A DNA stretch of 64,000 nucleotides from Methanocorpusculum sp. (GCF_030655665.1 NZ_JAUSPQ010000006.1:1-64000); one strand, 5' to 3'. Shown: positions 16,438 through 25,157, counted from the first letter of the stretch. Translations and numbers: made by a program. Notes: generated from the sequence alone by a model not told the origin.

Positions 16438-17559
16438 ATGGGGAAAGGGAAGTATGAAAAACCTCATCACCATCCGGGACCAATGGAAAGTATGCATGTT
16501 TCGGCAGGGAGACTGGCGATCGGATTTGCGGTTCTGGCGGCTGTTTTGTACGGGATCAGCTCTCCTGTGGCGAAGATCCTGCTCGAAACGACGTCCCCCG
16601 AGCTGATGGCGGCCCTGTTGTATCTGGGGGCGGGTATCGGGATGTTTGCGGTGAATCTCGTGACCCATCGGCGGAACCGGGAGCGAAAGGAGGCGCCGCT
16701 TTCGCGAAAAGATCTGCCGTTCGTGATTGGGATGATCGTGCTGGATATTGCGGCGCCGATCCTTTTGATGCTGGGTCTTTCGCTGACGACTGCCGCAAAT
16801 GCCTCGCTTTTGAATAATTTTGAGATCGTGACGACGGCGCTTGTCGCCCTCTTGATATTTCGGGAGACGATCGACCGGCGTTTGTGGATCGCGATCGTGT
16901 TGATCGTGGCGGGGAGTGTTCTTTTAACAGTGAACGATGCGGGCAGTTTTTCGTTTTCGGCGGGGTCGATCCTCGTGATCCTCGCGTGTGTGTGCTGGGG
17001 TGTGGAGAACAACTGTACGCGGATGCTTTCGCTGAAGAATCCGATGCAGATCGTTGTTGTCAAAGGGTTCGGGGCAGGGTTCGGGGCTTTGCTGATCGCG
17101 TTTCTGGCGTCCGGGATGCAGACGGATCTCCCTAGTGTGGTCGCGGCGCTTGTTCTCGGATTTTTTGCGTACGGTCTTTCGATCTATCTGTATGTGCTTG
17201 CCCAGCGGCAGCTTGGAGCGGCGAGGACGAGTGCGTTTTATGCGGTGGCGCCGTTTATCGGGGCAGGTATTTCGTTCGTGGTGTTCCGGACGCCGCTTAC
17301 CCCGCTGTTTGTTTTAGCGGCGGGGATCATGGTCGTTGGAGCGTATTTTGCGGCGACGGGAGGCCATGTGCATTTCCATATCCATGAGTCGGTGAGGCAT
17401 GATCACCGGCACGGGCATGATGACGGTCATCATACGCATGTCCATGATCCTCCGGTCGAGGGAGAACATAGTCATGAACATCTGCATGAACGTCTGGAAC
17501 ACGATCATCCGCACGGAGCGGATATGCATCACGTTCACGTGCATGAAGAGAAGAAGTGA
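16438..17559 (+). CDS. DMT/EamA transporter with histidine-rich tail
   Basis: 373 aa from ATG 16438; TATATTA begins 31 bases upstream, predicting a leaderless mRNA. About ten hydrophobic helices in two EamA halves (about residues 25-160 and 170-310). The last 55 residues are soluble and carry about 25 histidines (for example HVHFHIHESVRHDHRHGHDD), with a smaller HHH patch near the N terminus. Such tails are known from zinc, nickel and cobalt transporters rather than EamA proteins. Inference: export or buffering of a transition metal or metal complex. Stand-alone. Confidence 0.82.
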   Translation: MGKGKYEKPHHHPGPMESMHVSAGRLAIGFAVLAAVLYGISSPVAKILLETTSPELMAALLYLGAGIGMFAVNLVTHRRNRERKEAPLSRKDLPFVIGMIVLDIAAPILLMLGLSLTTAANASLLNNFEIVTTALVALLIFRETIDRRLWIAIVLIVAGSVLLTVNDAGSFSFSAGSILVILACVCWGVENNCTRMLSLKNPMQIVVVKGFGAGFGALLIAFLASGMQTDLPSVVAALVLGFFAYGLSIYLYVLAQRQLGAARTSAFYAVAPFIGAGISFVVFRTPLTPLFVLAAGIMVVGAYFAATGGHVHFHIHESVRHDHRHGHDDGHHTHVHDPPVEGEHSHEHLHERLEHDHPHGADMHHVHVHEEKK

Positions 17560-17763
17560 GAGAATGGTGATTCTACCATCGCGTCATGTCCCTGCATATT
17601 CCTTTTGTTGATGCAAGAAACATCCTCGGATTTCAAAAAAAAATGGTTCGAATTTGAGACGAATTAAATGGACTTTTCGTTTTGATAAATCTCTCGGCTA
17701 TTCTGTTGAAAAGCCAGTCACTTTAGAAGGCGGGGATATCTGTGCGTCGTGATGCGGAAATAA

Positions 17764-18255
17764 TCATGTTTCCTCCCGATAGACGAAATGCTGTACCCCT
17801 CTATCCATTATTCCAAATAACTCTGCTGCATTTGCCGGGTAGATTTTGATACTATTCAGGTTATCTATTGGTATCCAATGAAACTCAATATTGAATGGCC
17901 GCTCATTCATTTGCTCTATACCTATAAACATTCGGTCAAGCGGTATTTGCGTAGTATCATCAAGCGTTACAAGATAATAATTGCATATTTGATGACATGG
18001 CTTTTCACCCCACGGAAAAAATATTTCTGCAACCCATTTAAGTTCGTTTACTGAAATATTAGCACCAATTTCCTCTTTGAACTCGCGAATTAGTGTCTTA
18101 GCGTTGGTTTCTCCAAAAGAAACATGTCCGCCGGGAAATGCAAAACCTGTATCATTGGTTGGCTTTTGCAAAAGCACCTTGCCGTTATGAATTAAAATCC
18201 CTGCTACACGGTAACTAAATATCCAGTCATCGGTTTTGAACAATATATCACTCAT
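17764..18255 (-). CDS. NUDIX hydrolase
   Basis: 163 aa. Complete Nudix box GGHVSFGETNAKTLIREF followed by KEEIGA at about residues 42-65 (GX5EX7REXXEEXG), so divalent-metal pyrophosphohydrolase activity is expected; the nucleotide substrate is unknown. Visibly richer in A and T than its neighbours, with different codon use (AAA, ATT, TTG), which suggests acquisition from elsewhere. The 204 bases between it and the His-tailed transporter hold nothing recognisable. Confidence 0.9.
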   Translation of the reverse strand: MSDILFKTDDWIFSYRVAGILIHNGKVLLQKPTNDTGFAFPGGHVSFGETNAKTLIREFKEEIGANISVNELKWVAEIFFPWGEKPCHQICNYYLVTLDDTTQIPLDRMFIGIEQMNERPFNIEFHWIPIDNLNSIKIYPANAAELFGIMDRGVQHFVYREET

Positions 18256-18386
18256 GAATGTTTTCCTTTACCCAAAAATGCAAATATCAGCATTTCTAAC
18301 TGCCCCTGTGCATTTATCACGAAACACGTCGAGCCTTCGAAGATAAATATCCTTGTATTCCTTAAAGAGAAAAAAAATTGTTCAGG

Positions 18387-19154
18387 TTACAGCAGAACCG
18401 TTATTCCGAGCAGGATAATTGGGAGGAGAAGTACCGCCAGCAGTGCGCTAAGATAGAGATATACGCGTTTTTTCGAATTGGTCGTCAGGGCGGCGCCGAT
18501 CAGCCATGTGACGATGACCCCGTAGAGAAAACCTATCCGGTGAGCGGTATCCGGGATGACGGGGGATGCGTTTAGTATTTCTGCAAGAGGGAGGAGGAGA
18601 TATACTACTGCCGAGAAGAGAAGGATCCCAATAAGGAGTCTGATGCTTTCAAAATTTTTCCAGACGGCAAAGGAGATCATGACGCATATCATCCCGAATA
18701 CGGCACACACCATTCCAGAAAATCCGACTATTTGTACCAGATGAAGGCCCGGCACCAAAAGTAAGGCTGTTGAGCATGAGAAGGGGAGGATGGTTACAAA
18801 GAGGAGACATGCGATGAACGGGCAAAGATAAAACCGTTTGTCCAGTTTCGGAAATATGGCTGTGATGAGCATCAGAAAGATGCCGAGAATGAAGAAGATC
18901 AGGAGGTTTGTTAACAAATGCATCGGTATCTCATGGCAAAACGGTGCGAGATAGAGTGCCAGGAGGGTGGTGCCGGAGGAAGAGAGGGAGACGGCGTCTA
19001 TGGGGAGTATGCCGCAGTACAGGAGCGTCCACATGGCGACGAGGACGATTCCAAGAATGAGCCAGTATATCAGGATGAATAGGCGGAATCTCGAGGGCGG
19101 GAGGCTGATGTTCCTGTCGTTCAGGTGCTCGGAGAGGGGAGTGGGCCAGGTCAT
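18387..19154 (-). CDS. Rhomboid-like intramembrane protease (predicted)
   Basis: 255 aa, about seven hydrophobic segments. Rhomboid hallmarks in order: HEIPMHLLTNLLIFFILG (His/Asn helix 2 region), GFSGMVCAVFG with the catalytic Ser in the GxSG context, and AHRIGFLYGVI with the second catalytic His and GxxxG. The family cleaves membrane proteins within the bilayer. The sequence is divergent, so the call rests on these spaced motifs. It is divergent from the HEAT protein at 19254. Confidence 0.68.
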   Translation of the reverse strand: MTWPTPLSEHLNDRNISLPPSRFRLFILIYWLILGIVLVAMWTLLYCGILPIDAVSLSSSGTTLLALYLAPFCHEIPMHLLTNLLIFFILGIFLMLITAIFPKLDKRFYLCPFIACLLFVTILPFSCSTALLLVPGLHLVQIVGFSGMVCAVFGMICVMISFAVWKNFESIRLLIGILLFSAVVYLLLPLAEILNASPVIPDTAHRIGFLYGVIVTWLIGAALTTNSKKRVYLYLSALLAVLLLPIILLGITVLL

Positions 19155-19253
19155 GGGGATATGCAGTTATTATGATGATGACCTGATAAGTTTGACGCAA
19201 GGGATAGTCCGGCAGGATAAGTATTATTGCGTTCCCGGGTGATGGAGAATAGT

Positions 19254-19703
19254 ATGGATGCAAAAGAGCTGGAAGAGGATGTCCGGGGATTGTATTCACC
19301 GGATACGAAAGCGGCGTATGCAAGTTTTCTGCGGCTGAAGGCGGAGAGCGAGGCGGGCAATGCGGTGTACCGGTTCTGGGACGATTTTGCCGGGATGATT
19401 CATAGCGAGAATTCGTATGTCCGGACCCGGGGCCTTTTGCTGATCGCAGAAAACGCGAAATGGGATGCGGATCATAAGCTGGACGGTGTTCTCCCCCGGT
19501 ATCTGGAGCATGTGTGTGACGAGAAGCCGATCACGGCCCGTCAGTGTATTCAGGCGCTGAAGAGTATCGTTTCGGCAAGGAGGGATCTGGTCCCGGAGAT
19601 CAGGGAGGCACTGGAGCATGCCGATACGGGGAGGTATAATGCGAATATGCGGCCGCTGATCGAGCGGGATATCGCGGGTGTGCTGAAGATGATGGAGGGG
19701 TGA
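19254..19703 (+). CDS. HEAT-like repeat protein of the so-called SufBD type
   Basis: 149 aa from ATG 19254, six bases after GGAG. All helical, with conserved NSYVRTRGLLLIAENAKWD and DEKPITARQCIQALKSIV. Similar proteins in Clostridia and methanogens carry the database label SufBD protein, but this one shows no SufB or SufD beta-helix; it looks like a small alpha-solenoid scaffold. Function unknown. Confidence 0.7.
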   Translation: MDAKELEEDVRGLYSPDTKAAYASFLRLKAESEAGNAVYRFWDDFAGMIHSENSYVRTRGLLLIAENAKWDADHKLDGVLPRYLEHVCDEKPITARQCIQALKSIVSARRDLVPEIREALEHADTGRYNANMRPLIERDIAGVLKMMEG

Positions 19704-19743
19704 GGGGGACTATTTTAGATGTTAGAGAGTGAAGTAATACAAT

Positions 19744-20292
19744 ATGACTGATGGTAACGAGAGTGATTTTGAACCAACTGATGAGAGTATTCTTTATGCA
19801 CAAGAATTAGTGTCTGAACATTTGAATCGTCAACTTGGATGGACAACAGAATTGGATCAAAAAGCAGCGTCCGTAATTTCAGTAATTGGAATTGTTCTTG
19901 CTTTGGAGGTCCCATTAGTAGTATTTCAACAGAATATCTTAACAAATATCGTATTCATCCCAATAATAATTGTAATCTATTTTTTGTTTTTTCTACAATT
20001 AAGCTGCTTTAGTCTCACATTGTTGTTCTCATACAAGGGTCATAAAATAAAACCTATACCTACTCCGGATAAAATTTTACTTGTGAAAGAAATACTTGAT
20101 GGTCATACATTTAAGGATAAACGTTCAGCAGTAATCCAAAATATTGCGGATATGCTAATGGCGTCAAAAGCAATTCTTGATAGTCTTGATAGGAAAGCAA
20201 TGGATGTTAGTAGAAGTCAACAGTTTTTCCTCATTGGTGGAATATCACTAGCAATCCTGCTTAGTGGTCTCATCCTTGTAGGTATGATTTAA
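19744..20292 (+). CDS. Three-helix membrane protein, PycTM/SLATT-like layout
   Basis: 182 aa, AT-rich. An N-terminal amphipathic stretch (YAQELVSEHLNRQLGWTTEL) leads into DQKAASVISVIGIVLALEV, then a second membrane helix, a soluble segment of about 60 residues, and a last helix (LIGGISLAILLSGLILVGMI). The D.KA.S...GI..A pattern before helix 1 resembles Pycsar-type and SLATT effector membrane proteins, but I cannot confirm homology. No nucleotide synthase gene is adjacent; a class III cyclase lies 15 kb away at 35335. Possibly acquired. Confidence 0.55.
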   Translation: MTDGNESDFEPTDESILYAQELVSEHLNRQLGWTTELDQKAASVISVIGIVLALEVPLVVFQQNILTNIVFIPIIIVIYFLFFLQLSCFSLTLLFSYKGHKIKPIPTPDKILLVKEILDGHTFKDKRSAVIQNIADMLMASKAILDSLDRKAMDVSRSQQFFLIGGISLAILLSGLILVGMI

Positions 20293-20317
20293 TAGAGAAG
20301 ACATCTATTTTTATATA

Positions 20318-20467
20318 ATGACGAGAGAAGAAAAGGTTGGGAAAAAATCCTTAGAAGAGAGTTCTTTTAGAAAATCAGAGAGAATTCTCAATACACATCT
20401 TGAAATGCCCGAAGGAAGAACACAGCCTGTCAAAAAGGCCGGCAGTCTTACAGGCGACAGAAAATAA
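20318..20467 (+). CDS. Small hypothetical protein, 49 aa
   Basis: Open frame MTREEKVGKKSLEESSFRKS to SLTGDRK, basic and hydrophilic, no membrane segment. It begins 26 bases after the preceding gene, with no clear ribosome site. A hairpin followed by TTTT at 20481-20504 fits a 3' end just after it, which is the main support for transcription. No family recognised. Confidence 0.35.
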   Translation: MTREEKVGKKSLEESSFRKSERILNTHLEMPEGRTQPVKKAGSLTGDRK

Positions 20468-20480
20468 TTGTTGACGTGTC

Positions 20481-20504
20481 TGGTGGGAAAAACACCACCA
20501 TTTT
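20481..20504 (+). terminator. Hairpin plus T run
   Basis: TGGTGG and CCACCA form a 6-bp stem around an 8-base loop, followed directly by TTTT. It lies 13 bases past the stop of the 49-aa frame and ends the 19744-20467 transcript. Confidence 0.5.
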
Positions 20505-20693
20505 ACGTATATGTGTTAAGTATTTTTCATCTATTTTCCGGTGTCATTTCTTTATCATAGCATAAGCTTCCATCAAAAATACATCCCAAAAATGCCCTTT
20601 GAACACATCACATGATAAATTTGTGTACGGGATATGTACAGACACATGAGAAATCCCTTTTCTGTATGAATTCCCCGTGAAAAAAAGAATATT

Positions 20694-21875
20694 CTATGGA
20701 CTCAGATTCTGGAACATAATGCCGAGACGGGTGATGAGAGCTGCAAGAATGAAGTACCCGAGAACGATATGGATGGTCACACAGAGCAAAGCAGGATAAT
20801 CCAGCACGATGGCCGCGAGATCAGTGATGCTGAACATCATCAGGTTGGTCTGCAGGAAGGCAATGATAAAATCATGTGCATCCAGCACTGTTGTGACGGC
20901 ACCTGCCAGGATAGGGTGGGTTTGTAACGGCAGGATATACTGATAGATGAGTGCCCAAATCAAATTCCAGCCGAAAAATACAGCAATGACCCGTTTTGTC
21001 GAGCTGCCGTAGTTGGAGATCCACCAGAAGAGCCGGACAAAAGCATTGATGATCCTATCGACCCAAGAATGTTTGGTTTCCCAGTTTTTCTTTTCCGGGA
21101 ATTTTCCGGATGAGAATTTGGAGATGAGTTTGGTCTTGATTTCTGCCATATCCGGGTAGAATTTCGGCATTTTATACCATTGTTCCCAGCGAAGCTGCCG
21201 GATGTTTCGTTCGAGCTGTGTTCTGAGTTCCGGTTCGATGCGGGCTGATGAGAGAGATGTTCCAGTGAAATCGGTTTTATCATCTATGGTGTTGCTGAAA
21301 AACAGGGTCTCCCCATCAACTATGGCTAGAATGAATTCTGCCCCCTCAAGATGGGCACTATTGAATCGGGCTCCTTCAAGATGGGTACCTATGAAATTGG
21401 CTCTATCAAGATGCGCACCCATGAAATTTGCTTTCTCAAGTTGTGCCCTTCTGAAATTTGCTCCTTCAAGATTGGCAAAATAGAAATTGGCTCCATCAAG
21501 ATGGGCACTATTGAATCGGGCTCCTTCAAGATGGGCAAAATGGAAATCGGCCCCTTCCAGATGTACGCCTGAGAAATTTGCTTTTTTCCGAATTTCATCG
21601 GTAAAATCTTCATCTTGAAAATCAGGTTTTACAAAACCAGAACGATTATCAAATAATTTCCCAATATTTTCCGAATCATATCCCTCACTCGGAAAACGCC
21701 TCCCCCATTCAGATCTCAGATATGCCTCATACGCCTGATTCCACTCTTCGATTCCGTCATTCTGAGCACACGTAATTAAAAAATCATGGCTCAGTCTATC
21801 ATACAGTTCTTTATTCCATCCTTCCGATCTTTCATCCACATCCACCATAATATCATAGAGTAGTCCCTCCCTCAT
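20694..21875 (-). CDS. Pentapeptide-repeat protein with C-terminal membrane domain
   Basis: 393 aa. Residues about 98-180 are tandem A(N/D/R)(F/L)xx repeats (ANFSG, VHLEG, ADFHF, AHLEG, ARFNS and so on), predicted to form a right-handed beta-helix; the same blocks recur almost exactly in the DNA. Residues about 295-390 hold three hydrophobic segments arranged like a two-helix ion channel, but the expected TxGxG selectivity loop is replaced by NLMMFSITDL. Soluble helical linker between. Function unknown; an ion-channel-derived membrane device is an inference. Shares its 5' region with the primase 3' end. Confidence 0.72.
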   Translation of the reverse strand: MREGLLYDIMVDVDERSEGWNKELYDRLSHDFLITCAQNDGIEEWNQAYEAYLRSEWGRRFPSEGYDSENIGKLFDNRSGFVKPDFQDEDFTDEIRKKANFSGVHLEGADFHFAHLEGARFNSAHLDGANFYFANLEGANFRRAQLEKANFMGAHLDRANFIGTHLEGARFNSAHLEGAEFILAIVDGETLFFSNTIDDKTDFTGTSLSSARIEPELRTQLERNIRQLRWEQWYKMPKFYPDMAEIKTKLISKFSSGKFPEKKNWETKHSWVDRIINAFVRLFWWISNYGSSTKRVIAVFFGWNLIWALIYQYILPLQTHPILAGAVTTVLDAHDFIIAFLQTNLMMFSITDLAAIVLDYPALLCVTIHIVLGYFILAALITRLGIMFQNLSP

Positions 21876-21900
21876 GATTATAATACCTCAAAGATGTTCA

Positions 21901-22133
21901 GGGTGCACATTTTTCTCAAAACCCTGGGAAAATTTTCTAAAACCTAAATATACCCCTAATTACTACAAAATACAGAGTTTCGGAAAAAATCTGCACCCTC
22001 ACCAAAAACCTTCAAATAAGCCTATTTTTCAAAAAATAACGCAAATCATACCAAAATAAGGGTGCACGTAGATTTTTGAAACCTGCACCCTCAGCACAAA
22101 TAAAAAACAAGGGTGCAGGTCCGACGTGCACCC
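21901..22133. repeat. Six GGGTGCA repeats in alternating orientation
   Basis: GGGTGCA at 21901, 22060 and 22111; TGCACCC at 21992, 22084 and 22127. The orientations alternate strictly, so neighbours can pair into hairpins; the spacing shrinks toward the primase gene. The region is otherwise AT-rich. It could be an iteron-type origin or binding region of a former plasmid or virus, or stacked 3'-end hairpins of the primase mRNA. Confidence 0.6.
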
Positions 22134-22134
22134 T
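22098..22134 (-). terminator. Terminator-like hairpin at primase 3' end
   Basis: Read on the minus strand: AGGGTGCA, a 9-base loop, TGCACCCT, then TGTTTTTTATTTG. The stem overlaps the primase stop codon. A second hairpin of the same repeats with TTATTTT follows at about 22050-22092. Confidence 0.5.
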
Positions 22135-23950
22135 ACTTTTTCAGAACACAGCTGAAAAACCGTGTTCCACGAACCGTTTTCTCCTCAAACCCGTACACCC
22201 GCATCCCCTTAAACAGCCCCCTCTTCTCCTTCTCCGACAGACCCTGCCGGAAATTCACCTGAGAATACTCATCATACCCTGGCATCTGGATCTTTGCAAG
22301 GCCCACCGGGATATCATGCCGGGCACACCACGCAATATACGCCTCCTCCAGCTCCAGGCGGGACACCTTCCCCGTCTCCGACCTCTCCACGCACTCCTCG
22401 ATGAATGCCGACACCTCGAAGCCTGCCAGAAGCTCGTTCTGCGTCGCCGCACAAAACGCCGGCACCGGCAAAAGCCCCTCATTGATATACGCAATCAGCT
22501 CATCCACCACCATCGAAAAGATCGCATCCCCCTCGGCAAGCAAAGACTCCCGGATATCACGCACCCGCTCATCCCCCGCAAACAGATGCGGGAACGGGAT
22601 CGTAAAGATCCGGCGCAGAAGGGCAAAATCCAGAACCTTATCGAACCGGGGCAGCTCATTCGTTACCCCGACAGGCGTACAGACGATCTTCTGCGGGCGG
22701 GACTTCTCATACATATCCCGGAACCGACTCGTCACCGCGTCCCCAGTAAGAGCTTTCACCGTGTCCGCACTGATCCGCCCGCCCCGGGACTCCTCATCGC
22801 TCGCCTCCGAAATCAGCATCGCACGCTTCGAAAGCGACCGGTAAATACCCGACGCCGGACGGTCCTCGAACCCTGCATACAGCTCCCGGACCGACGCCTC
22901 CGACATCTCCGACCCGAAAATATCCCGCAGCACATCGATCGTCGTCGACTTCCCGTTACTCCCCTTTCCCCACAGGAAAAGGATGATCTGCTCCGGATTC
23001 GCCGGATACAGCAGATAGCCCAGCAGGCGCAGAAAACACCGCCCGAGCTCCATCATCCGAAGCGTCCGCTCATCTTCGGTCAGATCGCTCGTATTGTCCG
23101 TGAACACCGCTTTCAGGTGGTCGATGAACGCCTGCGAGCGAAGCCCCGGCGTATAGGTCCGATCGAGATAGATCAGCGGATACTTCTCGCGGATCGAATC
23201 GCACGCCCAGATCGGGATGATTTCGCCGGTTTTACAGTCGATTGCGCCGTTCTTAAAGGTGATATACCGGTCGTCGGACGCTTCGGCGAGATTCACCTGC
23301 ATCGAAGAGCCTTCGATCATCTTCCGGAGAGCGACCTGTTTTGTGTGGTTCTTGCTCAGATTCACGTGATTCTGGAGCTGAGTGACAAGATTCCGCATCT
23401 CAGGCGTGTTTTCGATCTCTGCACGGCGCTTCCAGTAGTTTAGCTCCTCTTCGGTGCTTTTCCCAACGAGCCGGAGGACCTGCCCGATCTTTTCTTTGGC
23501 AGGTTCCCAGTGGTTGTCGATCCAGGCAAACCATTCACCCCGGGTCGCGTCATATCTGAGATAGCGGGCGGCTTCTTTTTCGAACCGGACGGCGTTTCCT
23601 TCGTCGTTGAGCGAGTTGAGCAGAGCTTCGGGCGTCGGGAGCTGCCCGCGGGTCATGGTCTTTCTCTCCCAGGGCGGGGCAAAAGACGGATCAAAGAACC
23701 GGAGAAGATACGCTTTTTCGGGTCCTTCGGGTTCGGTGTCGATGATGTGTTCTTTGACGGCGCGACGAAGATCGGCGCTGGTATCACTGGTGGTGAGGAT
23801 GTCTTTGAGCTGGCCGTTTTTGTAGAGGTTGATCCGGTAGGACTCGACGTCGAGACCGATCGGGGCTCCGCTGGGCGAAAGAGGTTCTGTGATCGTTTCT
23901 TTGAGTTCGGCGGTGTAGCCCGCCGGAAGCGGAATGGGTAGTTCGTTCAA
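22133..23950 (-). CDS. Phage/plasmid primase-helicase (P4/D5 family, SF3)
   Basis: 605 aa. A D5_N-type domain at about residues 95-310 (RYDATRGEWFAWIDNHW, FKNGAIDCKTGEI) is followed by an SF3 helicase: Walker A LFLWGKGSNGKSTTIDVL at about residues 335-352, SEASDEESRGGRI, and sensor VGVTNELPRFD. The C-terminal winged-helix-like part ends the protein. There is no obvious N-terminal primase (AEP) domain. It replicates mobile DNA, so this zone is probably an integrated element. Start is TTG 23950, set by GGAGGGA ten bases upstream. TATAAAAT at about 24004-24011 is its promoter. Confidence 0.88.
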   Translation of the reverse strand: MNELPIPLPAGYTAELKETITEPLSPSGAPIGLDVESYRINLYKNGQLKDILTTSDTSADLRRAVKEHIIDTEPEGPEKAYLLRFFDPSFAPPWERKTMTRGQLPTPEALLNSLNDEGNAVRFEKEAARYLRYDATRGEWFAWIDNHWEPAKEKIGQVLRLVGKSTEEELNYWKRRAEIENTPEMRNLVTQLQNHVNLSKNHTKQVALRKMIEGSSMQVNLAEASDDRYITFKNGAIDCKTGEIIPIWACDSIREKYPLIYLDRTYTPGLRSQAFIDHLKAVFTDNTSDLTEDERTLRMMELGRCFLRLLGYLLYPANPEQIILFLWGKGSNGKSTTIDVLRDIFGSEMSEASVRELYAGFEDRPASGIYRSLSKRAMLISEASDEESRGGRISADTVKALTGDAVTSRFRDMYEKSRPQKIVCTPVGVTNELPRFDKVLDFALLRRIFTIPFPHLFAGDERVRDIRESLLAEGDAIFSMVVDELIAYINEGLLPVPAFCAATQNELLAGFEVSAFIEECVERSETGKVSRLELEEAYIAWCARHDIPVGLAKIQMPGYDEYSQVNFRQGLSEKEKRGLFKGMRVYGFEEKTVRGTRFFSCVLKK

Positions 23951-24070
23951 GGCCGTTACTTCCCTCCGTTGTTTTTTAGGGGTTGATATATCTTTGATAT
24001 CATTTTATACAAATAAGTTTGGATAGCAGAGTATTTATAGATATACGTAGAATAGGTATGTAGAGTAATT

Positions 24071-24460
24071 ATGGCTGAAGAAAAGAATGATGATCAGATC
24101 CTGATTCGGCTCCCGAAGAACCTGAAGATGCAGCTGGAAACAGCGGCACGCGTGGAAGGGACGACGGTTCAGGATTGGGTGCGAAAAGCGATGGTGAATC
24201 GGATCAGTCTGCTGAATGTGTGCCCGGTTTGCGGTACGGTGAATTCCGGGACGGCGAAGTTCTGTAATGAGTGCGGGGCGAGTCTGAAGGATAGTAAGAG
24301 GGCGATGTATTTCGAGTGGATGAAGGATCTGCTGAAGGAGGCGTTGGAGGAGGGCAGGGATCTTGACGCGGTTCTGGCGTATCTGGAGGATCCGGCAGGG
24401 GAGCAGGCGAAGCTCGAGAAGAAGGGGAAGACGATCGTGCGGACTGAAGTGAAAAAATAA
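24071..24460 (+). CDS. Ribbon-helix-helix plus zinc-ribbon protein
   Basis: 129 aa. Residues about 9-45 read as a ribbon-helix-helix DNA-binding unit (ILIRLPKNLKMQLETAARV, TTVQDWVRKAMVNRI). A zinc ribbon follows at about residues 49-68 (CPVCGTVNSGTAKFCNECG). The remainder is a charged helix. Divergent from the primase across 120 bases that contain TATA boxes and short repeats (TGATAT/ATATCA at about 23976-23994), so it may regulate or help initiate replication of the element. Confidence 0.75.
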   Translation: MAEEKNDDQILIRLPKNLKMQLETAARVEGTTVQDWVRKAMVNRISLLNVCPVCGTVNSGTAKFCNECGASLKDSKRAMYFEWMKDLLKEALEEGRDLDAVLAYLEDPAGEQAKLEKKGKTIVRTEVKK

Positions 24461-24494
24461 TCTTTTTTTTTAAGATATCTTTATCGTAAAAGAC

Positions 24495-25157
24495 GTGAAT
24501 GATTCATTCATTATCATGTGTAGAGATTCATTAACGCCAAATATGCGAAAAGAGGTCGAAGAGATTGTAGCTGCAAAATTAAAAGAGCGAGAAAATGATA
24601 GATCTAATCAATCAACTGATTCTCTGAACGTACTTGCAGACAAGACAAAAGAACAGAAGATTGAGGGGAATGATTCTTCAATTACCGAATTATTACAAGA
24701 GATTCTAAACGAAACAAAAAAACAGACTAAATTACTTTCAGAAAATAAATATTCATCAAATATTCTGGAAAAAATAATTTTTGTATTTGCAGGATTGTCA
24801 CTCATCTCTGCCTTAGCTTCGATAAATATAGCTTCCTTGGAATTAAACGATAGTGGAAATCCAACGGGATTGGGTATTTTTTATTTGACTCTTATCTTTA
24901 TTTTCATAGGAATTATTATTATTTGGGCAGAAATGATCAAGACTTGTCTCAAAAAAATAGGAGATAAGCATCAAACCCTTAGGAAAATTTTTGAGGCAGT
25001 ATTAATGATTGGGATCTCTCTTATTTCAGTAATTATTACTATAAATGTTCTAATCATCCTGCCTCTATTAGGGATATTTATGTTAATAATTACTATAATC
25101 ATGATAGGGATAACTATTTGTCACATTATTAGAGATAATTTTACAACAATAAAGTAA
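24495..25157 (+). CDS. AT-rich membrane protein, unknown
   Basis: 220 aa. A hydrophilic, possibly coiled-coil N-terminal third (EVEEIVAAKLKERENDR, LLQEILNETKKQTKLL) precedes about four to five membrane helices from residue 90 on. Strongly AT-rich with Ile-heavy helices, unlike the core genes; likely acquired with the primase zone. No family recognised. It starts about 35 bases after the zinc-ribbon gene stop. Confidence 0.6.
   Translation: MNDSFIIMCRDSLTPNMRKEVEEIVAAKLKERENDRSNQSTDSLNVLADKTKEQKIEGNDSSITELLQEILNETKKQTKLLSENKYSSNILEKIIFVFAGLSLISALASINIASLELNDSGNPTGLGIFYLTLIFIFIGIIIIWAEMIKTCLKKIGDKHQTLRKIFEAVLMIGISLISVIITINVLIILPLLGIFMLIITIIMIGITICHIIRDNFTTIK

Noticed and set aside
19254-19703. 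True SufB/SufD iron-sulfur assembly subunit
   Set aside because: Length and all-helical HEAT pattern do not fit the SufBD beta-helix; the label seems inherited.
22076-23443. 455-aa frame opposite the primase
   Set aside because: Arg/His/Pro-rich composition typical of a reverse-strand shadow; the primase on the other strand has clear helicase motifs.
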